Assembly: GCA_008973525.1 (NCBI GenBank)
Contig: WACJ01000009.1
Coordinates: 1,240,001-1,304,000 of the forward strand
Origin: Stenopsyche tienmushanensis
Taxonomy: Eukaryota > Arthropoda > Insecta > Trichoptera > Stenopsychidae
DNA: 64,000 nucleotides
Direction of reading: 5' to 3'
Shown: piece after piece, positions 24,090-35,640 of the stretch
How the letters are laid out: each line of letters starts with the position of its first letter
Numbering within the stretch: position 1 is the first letter of the stretch
Notes under the pieces: model-generated
What the model was told of the DNA's origin: nothing
The model's database searches: none
The model's input: only the letters and a program-made list of their open reading frames with translations
Made by a program: the position numbers and the translations under genes

Positions 24090-24432
24090 TTAACCCGTTA
24101 ATGAGTAATCGCGCATATATGCGCGCGTCCAACAACATTGGTGGTCTTCTTAGATCGATCCAAATTGATTGATTTCAGACTTCAACTAATGCATTATTTT
24201 GTTACTAAAACTGAAGATATGCACGTGTATTGTTTATGTTTATGCGAAGAAATTAGCGAATATTGTGTGCTATCAATAGTTTTAAGCTTAATTTATTAAT
24301 TTACAAGCTTGATACACGCTGCGCGGTCCTGAGAGAAAAGTGGATTTGTGTGGACGATAAGCGGTGTGGACCTACGAATGTAGCGTCCATGTTTAGATCA
24401 ATTTAAAATTGGCTTACTAATTAAAGGGTTAA
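24090..24432 (+). mobile_element. TTAA-type MITE, family A
   Basis: TTAA (24090-24093), CCCGTTAATGAGTAATCG at the left end; the right end read inward is CCCTTTAATTAGTAA, with TTAA at 24429-24432. Interior landmark: CTGCGCGGTCCTGAGAGAAA, shared with 28990, 31020 and 58118. The TTAA target and CCC-start ends fit piggyBac-type elements. At 335 bp it has no coding capacity. Confidence 0.75.
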
Positions 24433-25008
24433 GCACGATGCGATATTATAAATAAAATTAATGTATGTCTGTCTGTTCACTGTGTACGATGAAGTCGTTG
24501 ATGTCATAATCGCTTTACACTGATTACTTTCTGTAAACTTCTATCAGCGTAAGACAATCTTCAATTCGAGGCAGGGTCAATTGTAAATAAACATTTGATA
24601 GCATATAAGATCACATCATTTCTTTACATAAACAATTCACAAAAAATCGATTAATTTGATCCTGCTTTAGAAGGAAATGATAATTGGACAAATACTCATT
24701 CAACACGCAGCGACGAACAGCAAGCAATTAAATAAATAAACACTGTCGATAGCACAAAATATTCGGTCATTTCTTTGCGTAAACAAATAACACACTTGAA
24801 ATCGAAATCATTATAAGTCGATAAATTTGGGATTAACGATCTATACAATCATGCGATGCATGCGAGGAAGCTCTCCGTCTCAGTCTCCCGAACTGCGCTA
24901 AGTTCTCTCTGTCTCTGTCTGTCTCCGAGCTTCAATGTGCAAGAGTGCTCTTTCTGAATAGTGGAGGGGGTTACGCAGGGTCTCCGATAGTACTCCCGTA
25001 GGGGTTAA
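24433..25008 (-). mobile_element. TTAA-type MITE, family B (inverted)
   Basis: Inverted long-form family B copy ending AGTACTCCCGTAGGGG and TTAA (25005-25008). It carries TCGATTAATTTGATCCTGC, ATCTATACAATCATGCGATG, CCGAACTGCGCTAAG and the CTCTGTCTCTGTCTGTCTCC run. Its right end interrupts a mar-C transposase frame that resumes immediately at 25009. The left boundary with family A at 24432 is uncertain. Confidence 0.65.
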
Positions 25009-25441
25009 CGAGCAATTTCTACACCGGACTATAACTTGTGATGAAAAATAAAATGGATATTATACGACAATGTTAAAAGAACTAAGTAGTGGCTTTCAAC
25101 TAATCAACCGGCTAGGGACTCAATTGGAAACAGCTACCTCATCCGCCATATTCGCCAGATATTGCGCCGTCTGATTATTATTTTTTCAAAGTTCTAAGCA
25201 CTCCATTGAAAATAAGACGTTTTTAAATGTAAATGAAGTTGAAATTCACCTAAATAACTATTTTTCCTCAAAGCCAGCCTCTTTTTATAAAAGAGAGATT
25301 GAAATTTTGCCTGAAAGATGGCAAAGGGTTGTAAATAATAATAGAAATCATATAATTGATTGAATAATTAAAATGAAATCATAACTATTTTTTTTTTTTC
25401 GTTTTAATTCGAAATAATTGATTACTTATGGGTCCCCCTAA
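25009..25441 (+). pseudogene. mariner transposase (mar-C), 3' half with internal deletion
   Basis: In shifting frames the sequence reads EQFLHR, TITCDEK, WILYDNVKRTKQWLSTNQPA, then WKQLPHPPYSPDIAPSDYYF and finally EILPERWQRVV. These are the first catalytic aspartate, the region after it, the third catalytic aspartate motif and the C-terminal helix of a mariner D,D34D transposase; the second aspartate segment is deleted. The element end is GGGTCCCCCTAA with TA outside (25442-25443). The 5' part is cut by the family B MITE. Confidence 0.75.
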
Positions 25442-27530
25442 TATCAATATCGATTGTCTTGATCCAAATTTAGGCTGATACGTAAGGCCGCCCATAGGCG
25501 ACTGAATTTGCGACAATAAATAATTATATAAAAGTATAAATAATTAATATGAAGATCGGGTATTTGAAATTTGCCCCCGAATTGAAGCTCTTCTCGCAGA
25601 CATTACGCCATGGGTCTGGTGAGTGTCGTCCTGAAAATACTGTCACCAGCTAGAGGGGTGGTGGGAGTGCAGTCTATGATGAGGATAACTGGACCCCGAG
25701 AATTCCGAGAATCCCGGCCAAGGGATTGCATTACACTGGTGTCAGAAGTGGATGTTACATGTGAATGACGTCAAATTTTGTATATAGAATATCTAAAATT
25801 TGATAAAACAGGAGACTATACGGACTTCGCGGCGACTTTCGAATGGACACTCAAATCCAAGCCCGATAAATTTAAAGATGGATTCATGAAATGCGAGAAA
25901 AAAGAGCTGCAGGGAGATGTTACTATATTAATAATTTGATTGCTTAATTAAGGCAGCAATAATTTCGACTGCGTTAGATCTAATTAGAGAGATTTGTCCC
26001 GGAGATAATTGGCGATTGTTGATATACGTATAAAAATAATTGTTTCGAGTAGAATGGCGTATGCAAATGTATTGTATGCAATTAAAACAACCTCCTCCCA
26101 TCTTCGCCTACTCCTTCCGGATGTTCCCATTCTTCCGCGCCCGGAACATTAATTAAGGACGGAAAATTTAATGAACAATTTTTAATTAAAAACGAAAAAA
26201 GATTGCATTTTTACAGTTTTTGCAAGTCTGCATTAAATGCTTCTACTTTAATTACGCTGCGGCCATATTGCTCCATGGCTTCTGTATTACATTTTTACGC
26301 GCCCTCACAACGACCCAACTCTTTACATAATGCCAACGGATAAACAACAATCGATGGCGCTGAATATTTTTTTATTGGGGGTGTGTGGGAGGAGAAGCGA
26401 ATTTCTAAATTAATTAATACTTTCAACAGGGCCTTCAATTTTTACAACCCAATGAAGTGAACGCGCTGTAAATTAATAATCGATTTGATGCTCAATATTT
26501 ATTTAAAAGCATACAAGTGTACCCAAGATCAGGATCATCTCCACTGACGACCCCACCAGAGTGAAAACCATATCTGAGTATAATCAAAAAGTAGACAAAA
26601 TACTGTTATTTTCACGATCGATTTGTATTGAGACACGGTTCAAGAAACACATGTTTTCTGCAAACATTAAAAAATGTTTTTTTTTAACTTTTGATTCTTT
26701 TTAACCGTTATTTATAAACAATGTCAATTCCAACAACGAACGGAAAAAGATTTGCGTCATTGCTTACTGTATTATTCGGCTAAAAAAAATTACCCATCCG
26801 CACAGACATGTTTTAAAACTTGGCTAGCGTCATAAGTGAGTTCAAAAAATTAATATGCATAATGTGCTAATGTCATTAGTGAATTCAGATCTTCAACCAA
26901 TCATTGAACAATTGAAGAATTATCGACTAAGTTTATTTGTTCATTACGACAGGTAAAGTGGAGATTGGTTCAACTGGTAAATATAGGCCACTATTATGTC
27001 AAAATTAAGTTAAAACCAGTCTTTATATATCTTCGAATCATCCATATCTGAAAATCATGAAAACTCGACAAGAAGCTCAAATTTTGGATTCAATTAATAG
27101 TCTGCTATCCAATAGCGTTGTTATTTTGCATGACAATGCACTTTCTTTCAATCTTCCCTAAAGTCCTTATTTTATTCTTTCAGATTTCTAAATAACTAGT
27201 AACTTAAAAACACTCAAATAACTAATATATTGATGATTCTTAGGTTCTCATTCATTTCTGAATTTTAACCGTGAGTGATTCATGGCTATGAAAATATATT
27301 GAGCACCTAGTCGTCCATTATTTTGTACGACCGTTGCTTCCATGCATGATCTTTTAATATAGATTATAAAACACAGCATTAGAAGTATATCAGTAGAAGA
27401 ATATGCAATATAAAGTTATAGTAAATTTTAGGACTGGCGAAGACAGATGCGTTCTGATGAAGGAACCTTATATTATTAAACAAAGACAGCCTATTTGATT
27501 TGGTGTTTTAGTTGATTTTGTAAATTGTGT
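25442..27530. other. Low-copy sequence, possible regulatory island
   Basis: 25560-26480 is complex, low-copy sequence with many AATTAATT/ATTAATT motifs (25960-26420) typical of homeodomain-rich insect regulatory DNA. 26480-27530 is A+T-rich with nothing recognised. No coding frame is supported. Confidence 0.4.
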
Positions 27531-27953
27531 CGTTAATCTGAGCAGATTTAATTCGCCAGATTAACAACGACATCTTCCGTCTCTTTTCAGGTGCAATGTG
27601 CTATTTTAACGGCTTTTGCTATTATACGGATACATTGCACCTGAATACCGACAGATCGTTTCTTGTGCGTGCACCGTTGCTGGTTGGGGTAGTGACGCGC
27701 AGGAGGCGGGAGTCGGGAGAGTCATCGGTTAGCCTTGGCTGCGGGAGGTCGTCCCTCCTGCAGCCAGATCTCTTTCTCTCGTGTGAAATAAATAGGTATT
27801 TAGAGAAGTGAGTATTTCTATTCGACGCCCATCTATCCATTCGTTCAGCAACATCACGGCCCGATAGAAGAATGGACCCGTGCGAACGAACGAGCACGTA
27901 GGGGGCGGGGAGTCACCCGGGGACTCTGCCCCCGAGAGCGCTTCAACGTTACA
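27531..27953 (+). repeat. LTR-like repeat, longest copy
   Basis: Runs from GTTAATCTGAGCAG to AACGTTACA. It includes the inverted pair AGGTGCAATGT / ACATTGCACCT, GGTTAGCCTTGGCTGC, TGCAGCCAGATCTC and AATAAA. After AATAAA this copy continues with TATTTAGAGAAGTGAGTATT and CTATTCGACGCCCATCTAT, shared with 37385-37430, whereas the 18049 and 35352 copies have a hairpin arm there. Confidence 0.5.
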
Positions 27954-28669
27954 GCATCAATTCATATGAAATAAAATAAAATTGTTCATCTTTCAGTTAG
28001 AGAATTAGATTTTAAGGAAATCTATATGCTTGAAAGAGCAGAATGAAGATGCAAGTGTAATTTGAAGGCAATTTTCATGATTAAAAGAAATATAGCGACT
28101 CAACGGTGAGTCGCTAGCGCTTAAATGGTTTAAAACTATCATTTAGAGCATTTTTATAAAAAGCATTCTACACGAATATTATTTTCTAATTTACTCACAT
28201 TAATTATTAATGATTCGCTAAATAACATATTATTATTTATAACATAACATAAAAAATTAAACGAGAGGATATTGACTTGACTGGAAGTTTGGGAGTCCCA
28301 GCTTAGAGCACGTAGCACTAGAAAACAAATTTAAATCTGGGATTCCCAGTCTGGGTAAAAAGGAAATATATAGAAAGAGAGGGACTGAAAACAAAGACTT
28401 TATATTGCAATCCGGAATTTGGGTTGATAATCATATTATCTGAAATATTGATTTAATAAGACAATCAATTGGATGATTAGAGTAAAGATTATAATATTAC
28501 TACTCCTAAACATACATTTTAATATTTTGATTATCATAAACTAAAAAACTCTTCATCTTAACGACGAGGAATGATTTATCAAAAGGACCCTGACGAAAAT
28601 CGATTTAATGTAAAAACTTAACCCCGGATGAGCAATGATGAATTTCTGATTTAACTCACGAGTATTTAA
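27954..28669. other. Unclassified sequence with REP-E
   Basis: A+T-rich. A repeat at 28280-28370 shares GTCCCAGCTTAGAG, GAAACAAATT-like and TGGGTAAAAA motifs with 43305-43410; no family assigned. Confidence 0.4.
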
Positions 28670-29099
28670 CCCGTTGATGAGTAATCGTGCATATGTGCGT
28701 TCGGAGTCAAGTGATACAGAAAGAGTATTCTCACACATTGAGTGCAGCGATTAGTGAATTGGAGACAGAGACGGAGAGACATGTCTTGCTTCTCATCATA
28801 CACTCGTACATTGATGGCAAGGTCGTGCTGTAAAGTTGCCCCTACACGTATTAAATAACATACTAAATATTCTCAAATATTGCATAAAGTAATCCATAAT
28901 AACATTTCATAATCTATTTGAAATGCTATTATGTGGTCCAACAATATCAACAGTGTTAATGTTAATTTATTAATATACAAGCTTTATTCGCGGTGCGCGG
29001 TCCTGAGAGAAATTGGATTTGTGTGTTCGATAAGTGGTTGACATATGAATATAGCAACTATGTTTAATTTAAAATTAATTCATTGATCATTGGGCTTAA
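28666..29099 (+). mobile_element. TTAA-type MITE, family A (426 bp form)
   Basis: TTAA followed by CCCGTTGATGAGTAATCGTG; the other end has GGGC then TTAA (29096-29099). It carries the family A interior block GCGCGGTCCTGAGAGAAA and also a family B-like stretch (GAGACAGAGACGGAGAG at 28764), showing that the two families are related or recombined. Confidence 0.65.
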
Positions 29100-30315
29100 T
29101 ACTTAGCGTACCATACAAACATTTACGAGTTGAATTCAAAGGAATTGTAAAGAAACTAATATGCTAAAACATTTTCTCATTTCCTTCTTCGTCTATATTC
29201 AAAAAGTTTGATATAAAATCAGGTTATTAATTATTTTTTTATTCATTAGATGTCTAGACTCGGTATTTGGAGCTGCATCAGCGAATTCGTGCTATTTGGT
29301 ATAGGCGAGCTCGTTAGAGTCGGGAATCGTAATATCTTCTATGTCAAGGATATCTTCTTATCTTGGTGTCTTCGGTGACCTGCTGGCCATCACAGTAATT
29401 AAATACCACGGCCACTCCTTCCCCAACCTTCTCCATTCCATCACCCCAACTCTGGCCCAGGTGATTTATTAACTGGAGAACCGAACGCAGTAATGAAATA
29501 CTGGAACCGACAATACTGCGCGAGGGGGGATATATTAAATTTCACTGCTTTATTGTTAAAGTTCATCTCGATCGCGATATTCGCTTAAAAATATAAGCTC
29601 AATGCGAGCTCTATGCCGAGAAATGTAATAGAAATAACGAAGAATTCGATCTTGGCAAAGGCCAAGTGTGGGATTGGAAGTTTGCTATGGAGCGAGAAAA
29701 GGACTCACGTGAAATTGCCATTAAATTATGAAAAAAGCCACTACCGATCGATTGACTTCGCGCAATAATTGGAATTCAGCACATATGAAAGAGAATTCCA
29801 CAACAAAATGTAATAAATTATAAATAATATTCCATTATTTATAAGAATGACAACCAATTTACACTAAAATTAGGATTGAATTTTCATACACACCCCTAGA
29901 TATAATTACATTTGTAGAGTGTTTCTGTAAGTTGCTATGTAAATCGAAATTTGATTATAGTTCTAGTATATGTATGATTATTTAACTATATTATAGCTGT
30001 TAAAGTGCTTTAATTAATTTTAAAAAATGAGTTTGAAATTGAAATTGATGAAATTGAAAACCGATACAAAATATCTTTGTTTGAATATTTTCATCTCGAA
30101 TTAAATAATATCCACAATTCAACAGTGTTTCGATAAAGCTATGCTTGTTTGAATAAAAGGGGCGCTCAACGGTGATTTGAAGTTGCGATTGACCAAGAAA
30201 AAGCGAGGAGCTGCTCTGGTCATGAATGCATAAATTTAATTGGCAGATCTTAGACATTAATCAATCATATAGTAATTGAAGACGAAATATAAATCGGACG
30301 ACTTCGAGATGTATA
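29100..30315. other. Low-copy sequence
   Basis: 29260-29720 is complex and richer in C+G than its flanks, with no shared repeat and no supported frame; it may be conserved non-coding DNA. The remainder is unrecognised. Confidence 0.35.
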
Positions 30316-30960
30316 GCGACAGTTTTAGGTGTTCATGAATCTCGGAATTATTAAACGTAATCTCGAAAAATTCGGGATTGAAATTTTTATCTAACAGAAA
30401 TCGTACACCTTACCAGCACGATGAAGGTTACTAAATCGAGACATTTACGCCGAAATCTGGACGATTGTAACAGTGGCGTAACTACCAATTGGCGAGCTTA
30501 GGCGACGCCTAAGGGCAGTAACTATCTAATCTCTATATACATATATAGAGTACATGTATGTTTTTCAAATTGTTATATTAACTTTTCTCTACCGGTGATG
30601 TATTTACTACACTTCGACTCTAATAATGGGAATATCGATATGAAATATAATAGATACGGAGTTCAGAATTTTTGTATTCCTCCGCAATATAATTACGAAT
30701 CACATCAAAGTATTATAGTATATAAGTATTCATCTGCAGCGATGGAAATAAATAATTTGTCGGGAAATCCGGAATTTTGCGAGTTTTAGTCCGTATCTCA
30801 GCAGAAAGGAATTTTATCAGTCGCATTGATGACAAAATCTATTTTTGAATTGTATATTTATCTTTTCTTAAATAAATAAAATTCTATCGCATTCAAATTA
30901 TTTTTTTATATTAAATAAATGGAATTTTTAGTAATTTTTGAACAAATTTATTAATGTGTT
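30316..30960 (+). mobile_element. non-autonomous hAT element, copy 5 (truncated)
   Basis: Starts inside the family at ACAGTTTTAGGTGTTCATG and is collinear through the CGGTGATGTATTTACTACAC block, CGGGAAATC and a long A+T-rich tail (TCTTTTCTTAAATAAA). The hATC code is missing: the sequence passes from GTCGCATTGATG directly to the tail. Terminal repeats are lost. Confidence 0.75.
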
Positions 30961-30984
30961 TTGTATAGTAAATTTATTTTAACT

Positions 30985-31312
30985 GCATTTTGTAAAGTTA
31001 AACTCGTGTTGCGCATCCATCAGGACCGCGCAGCGTGAGTCAATCTTGTATATCAATAAATTAACCATTACACCGTTGATAGCATAAAATATTCATTCAT
31101 TTCTTCGCGTAAACACAAACAATACACATGTGTGTTTTCAGTTTTGGTGAAAAATAATGCATTTGTTGAAACACGATGGATATATTTGGGTTATAATTAT
31201 TAATCAACAACAATATATAGTATGATTCACAATCTCCAAAATCAATGTGCAAGATTGTTCTTTCTGTATCACTCGAATCCATTCTCGGCATATGCGGGAT
31301 TCCTCGTCAACG
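30985..31312 (-). mobile_element. TTAA-type MITE, family A-like (inverted fragment)
   Basis: Inverted: GGACCGCGCAGCGTGAGTCA, then GATAGCATAAAATATTC and, at the right, GCATATGCGGGATTCCTCGT followed by CAACGGG, the inverse of the CCCGTTGATGAG end. The outer TTAA has become TTGA. Confidence 0.55.
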
Positions 31313-32711
31313 GGTTGATATTAATATTTAACGTCAGCATATCTTTATTCAATTCATAAAATCTCTCTATATTTTTGTGGAATTTGATGAAAATGTTTTT
31401 CGTGTATTATTGGAATCGATTGGAATATTGTTTATAAATAGTGATGGAAATGAATTCAAAATAATTTAAAAAAAATGTTATATCGTAATTGTCTGATAAA
31501 GTATGTGTTTCTTGAACCGTGTCTCGATACAAGCAGATTGTATAAGGAGGCTAAAGACTCAATTTTTTAAATATGTGTCGGTTCATTTAATTGATGAATG
31601 ATTCAATCAGGGCGATTTTGTGTGTCTAAATGCAGGGGAAATTAAAAAAAAAATCTTTCGCATTGGCAGGGGAAAAATAGTATAGGTTGGTTTTATACGA
31701 CTGAGCACACCGACACATAAAAATACAGTCTGTGGGCGTAGCTGGTATAGGTGATGAGATACAATTTGATTACTTTTGCGATAAAAAAGGACTATTCCAA
31801 TTCGCCTGTTCAATTTAGCGGAGAGACCAAATGTAAACCAATCAGTTATATAGCACGTGTCAAGTCAAATCTGATATCTGGCGTTCGCAAAGCCCGCTGC
31901 ATCACGTCTGATTGACAATTTCATAAAAAAATATATGGATTCACCGAAAGCAATAAAGTTTCGGCGAACCAAATGAAAAAAATATATATGTGACATCGGC
32001 GAATCATTTCCCAGTGGATGGGAGCCCGGAGTCACCTCCACGTACTCTGATGGTAATATTTTCCGCAAATATAGAGACGACTTTTTACGATGATCAAAAG
32101 TGTAGAAAAGCGTAATGATTATGATTGTGAGCAGCGTTGACATGTACACTTTTTTATTTTTTACGCAACCACTCGGCTAAAATAAAGCGTCTGAAAGACG
32201 AATTTACAGACGAAAAGAGTCAATGCGAAAAAAATTAGGCGTTAACACGTCTTAGGCGATTTGCTTGGCAATCTTCAGCGGTTTCAAAGAAGCAACATGT
32301 CGTTATTTCGATACAACTGAAACACGTTGTGGTGGATACGCTGAGTGATCAATGTATGCAACAAGACTATCCTAGTATTTTTGCAAAATATTTAAGTAAT
32401 TCCAAAACGAATCTGTGCTACATAGCAAAGTGTTTGCGCGTCATGGATATCATGGACATCCCTAAGGAATAACAGAAATTTCATAGATAATTTGGCTTAA
32501 AGCATGTGGAATTCTCATTTAATAATATCACATTATTTTTGGATAAAAATATAACACGAATAATAAATTTACTAGGTTATCCCGAAAGAAATCCATTTTT
32601 TTTTCAACTTAAAACTTTTTTGTATGAATCAATATAAAATATATTTGAATTTGTTAATAATACCACCTTTGCCAGTAAGTTGTCTATCCATTATTTTATA
32701 GAAACTAGACG
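31313..32711. other. Unclassified sequence
   Basis: No family recognised and no supported frame. Confidence 0.4.
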
Positions 32712-33165
32712 ATGTATACATTTTTCAAATTGTGATATTGTCGCAGCGAAAGTGTCGCTGCCGGTGATGTATTTACTACACCTCAACTCTAATAATGGGA
32801 ATATTGATATGAAATATAATAGATACGGGGCTCAAAATTTTTGCATTCCTCCTTAATATAATTACGAATCACATCAAAGCATTATAGTATATAAGTATTC
32901 ATCTGCAGTGATGGAAATAAATAGTTTGTCGGGAAATCGGGAATTTTGTGAGTTTTAGTCCGTGTCTCGGCAGAATTTTATCAGTCATATTGATGGTGTT
33001 ATACGAAAATGGGGGCTCACGCGGTCATCAACTCGAACTAGCATTTAAATATCTGATGACGATACCTCCAACGAGTGTGTAGGCTGAGCGTGCATTTTCA
33101 ACAGCAAGTTTGCCTGGTTTCCAAAATCAGATCCAGACAAAATGACGAAACACTCGATGCTTTGA
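32712..33165 (+). mobile_element. non-autonomous hAT element, copy 6 (truncated)
   Basis: Family body from the GTATACATTTTTCAAATTGT region through ATCGGGAATTTTGTGAG to the hATC code, which is frame-broken (GAGTGTGTAGGCTGAGCG introduces a stop in the VEAERA segment). Both ends are missing. Confidence 0.75.
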
Positions 33166-33236
33166 TGTGAATCTTAAAAAACATCCTTCATCATTGTGCA
33201 TTTCAGAAATTCCTTTTTAGTAAAATCAACATAAGA

Positions 33237-33757
33237 AGATCATCTAGATAATAAAATCCAAACAGTGGTCCCGCGTGTGTATCGGCCATTTTATTCAGCT
33301 CCAGTAAATTCTTCCGATGGAAAGGTCGTCGCGCACTCCCGCTTCCTTCATTCCGTGCGAAATCCGCCGCGAATATCAGAAGTTCGTGTTAGTTTATGGT
33401 AGTGATTCGAAGAGTCGACAACAACCTAACGAAGTGGGTTAGGTTATTCAAAAAAGACCGTTAATTCACGACGATGCAAGAAGTGGGAGACCATCAGTGA
33501 TTTCTGACGAATTTGTACCAAAAATTCAAGAACATGTACGAAATAACCACTGTTTGACGCTTAACGATATTTACGAAGAATTTCCTGACATTTCTGAAAG
33601 TCTCTTTGGTGATATTGTGTCAGAAAAACTTGGTTACGGTGGGTTGTGTGCGAGATAGGTGCCCAGAATGCTCACACATGGATCGTTTTTGCACAGGAGG
33701 GAGATGTTTTCTGGACTGTACATAGATGTTGTAACCTTACTTTCTGGATCTTTATAA
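33237..33757 (+). mobile_element. mar-B element, internally deleted
   Basis: The left end is a degraded GATCATCTAGATAATAA; the right end, TTGTAACCTTACTTTCTGGA, is a good inverse of the mar-B end. It encodes scattered N-terminal transposase pieces: GLGYSKKD-like linker, CKKWETISDF region, then DISESLFGDIVSEKLGY. Frameshifts and stops are frequent (GCGAGATAGG). The catalytic core is deleted: CCCAGAATGCT leads almost directly to the 3' end. Confidence 0.65.
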
Positions 33758-35351
33758 ACCACCCATTGACCCCGGTGATTCGCTGGATGTGGTCTTACAT
33801 ATAAAACCCGTGGTTTAACTTCAACCCTGAGCGCACGATACTTTGTATATTGCCTCGACGTATTTATATCGCATATTAGTATCGCAATTTTGTATTTTTA
33901 TTGACTTGTAGTTGTTATTAAATTATAATGAATCTGGTCTAAATTAGGTCAATTTCTGAATTCTTATTAAAAATGTTTGGGTTCGAACCCAGATTGTGGG
34001 GTTAATTATTCACAGCATCAACAAATTTGTGAGATTTTAAATATTCATATTTTCGATCGATCGCCTCGATACCGGTTTGTCCTGATTCCTTGGATCTGAA
34101 AAAGTAAATATTCAGACAATTAATGAAGTCAAGCAGGGCTGCCTATGAGAAGAATAATATTTATCAATAAAGATAATTTCATGGTATTGCCTTTCATCCA
34201 TTTTTTTAATATGGTTGTATTTGTTTAGACCTAACCAGTTGATATACCGTCGATCTCATCGATACGTCTCCTGTGATTCTGATGAGGATCAAGCTGTTTC
34301 TGTGGTTGTCGTGACTCACACATTATATCGTCATCGTCAATTTAGCCCGACTCGTAAAGTCGAAATTGACGATCGAAAACGAATGCACTTCTATATTAAA
34401 TTAAGCCATAAAATGGAAGCTGCTCGCAGTTTTCAATCACGCTCTTTTGTGATTGATCTGCGCTGCACGCAAACACATATTGCATTTTTATTGAATCAAT
34501 TCTGCATTGTATGGCTCGTTGATATGCAACACGGTGTGTAATGATGCAAAGTCAATTACGCCGCTTCATACGAGCACCAGTCACGTTTAATTGTGAGAGC
34601 CATAAAGACAAAAGGGTATTCAAATTACCCTCATATCCAAGAAAATATCGATTATGTACGAGGAAAATCGTCTGGGAGAATTGCTTCCAAATAATACCAA
34701 GATTGATTTGATTGACTGTTAACCCATCCTTCCATGTCGGATTTAATGTTGCTCGTGTCTGAATAATCAATATATTTACGGAAAGATTGTGCATATGAGA
34801 TTCTAAGATCACTGTATTAGTTCTACACCATGGAAAAGTAAGAAGAGATGTACTCCAGAATGTTCATTTTACGATTTATTAAAATATCATATATATTTGG
34901 AGTAGTTTTCAATACCTTACAAAAAAAACTGGGTGAGCATAACGTAAGAGGCGGAAGCATTGGACGTAGCCCTGTAACTGCACTCAACCCCGACACTTTC
35001 GCTACATTGGCTTCAGGTCTTTATTATTACTTCAGAATAAAGACCATTGTTATAAGATTAGATCAATCATAGAAAGATGAGGATTTCCTGCGGCCAAGAT
35101 GTCTGGTCGGATCCTAAGTCTCTGAATAAATAGAGGGTGAACTCTAACATAGACTAAGTCAAATTAAATGGAAATTTAAACTCACTCACTATTGATATGT
35201 GCATTAATTTTGTACCCGACCTATCATAATATTATTTAGATTGTTCTCGAAGCTTCCTGTTCATTCTGATGTCACTCTTATTTTTTTCTCGATTTTATTA
35301 ACAACTTTGTTCTGGAACACTTTCATAAAACCCTCGTTATAGCACATTTAG
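33758..35351. other. Low-copy sequence with a hairpin and REP-D
   Basis: No gene is supported; the 108-codon frame at 34215-34541 resembles nothing known. A hairpin (34333-34373) and a REP-D remnant (35075-35140, TTCCTGCGGCCAAGATG) lie here. Confidence 0.35.
34333..34373. other. stem-loop
   Basis: Outer arms ATCGTCAATTT and AAATTGACGAT (11 bp), inner arms CGACT and AGTCG (5 bp), loop CGTAA, with a 4-base bulge AGCC on the left. No terminator or RNA family is suggested by its context. Confidence 0.4.
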
Positions 35352-35640
35352 TCTGAGCAGATTTAATTCTACAGATTAACAGCGACATCTTCCATCTCTC
35401 TTCAGATGCAATGTGTTATTTTAACAGCGCCATCTCTTGTGGTCCTACGGAGACATTGCACCTGCATACCGACCGATCGCTTTTGCGCGTGCACCTTTGC
35501 CGGTTGGGGAGTGACGCACAGGAGGCGGGAGTCGGGAGAGTCATCGGTTAGCCTTGGCTGCGGGAGGTCGTCCCTCCTGCAGCCAGATCTTTCTCTCTCT
35601 CTCGTGTGGAACAAATAGTTTTTTGTTCCGCACGAAGTTA
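35352..35640 (+). repeat. LTR-like repeat
   Basis: Collinear with 27531-27800 and with 18362-18078 inverted: TCTGAGCAGATTTAATTC, AGATGCAATGTGTTATTT, GCCATCTCTTGTGG, ACATTGCACCTGCATACCGA, GGTTAGCCTTGGCTGC. The hairpin at its end (35603-35634; arms CGTGTGGAACAAA and TTTGTTCCGCACG) corresponds to that at 18078-18107, with a T-A pair changed to C-G in both arms. The AATAAA becomes ACAAAT here. Confidence 0.55.

Noticed and set aside
33965..33985. B-box-like GGTTCGAACCC
   Set aside because: It is a short palindrome; no T-stem register, acceptor stem or A-box fits a tRNA.
34215..34541. 108-codon open frame
   Set aside because: No recognisable domain; the inverted repeat inside it alone accounts for part of the open frame.
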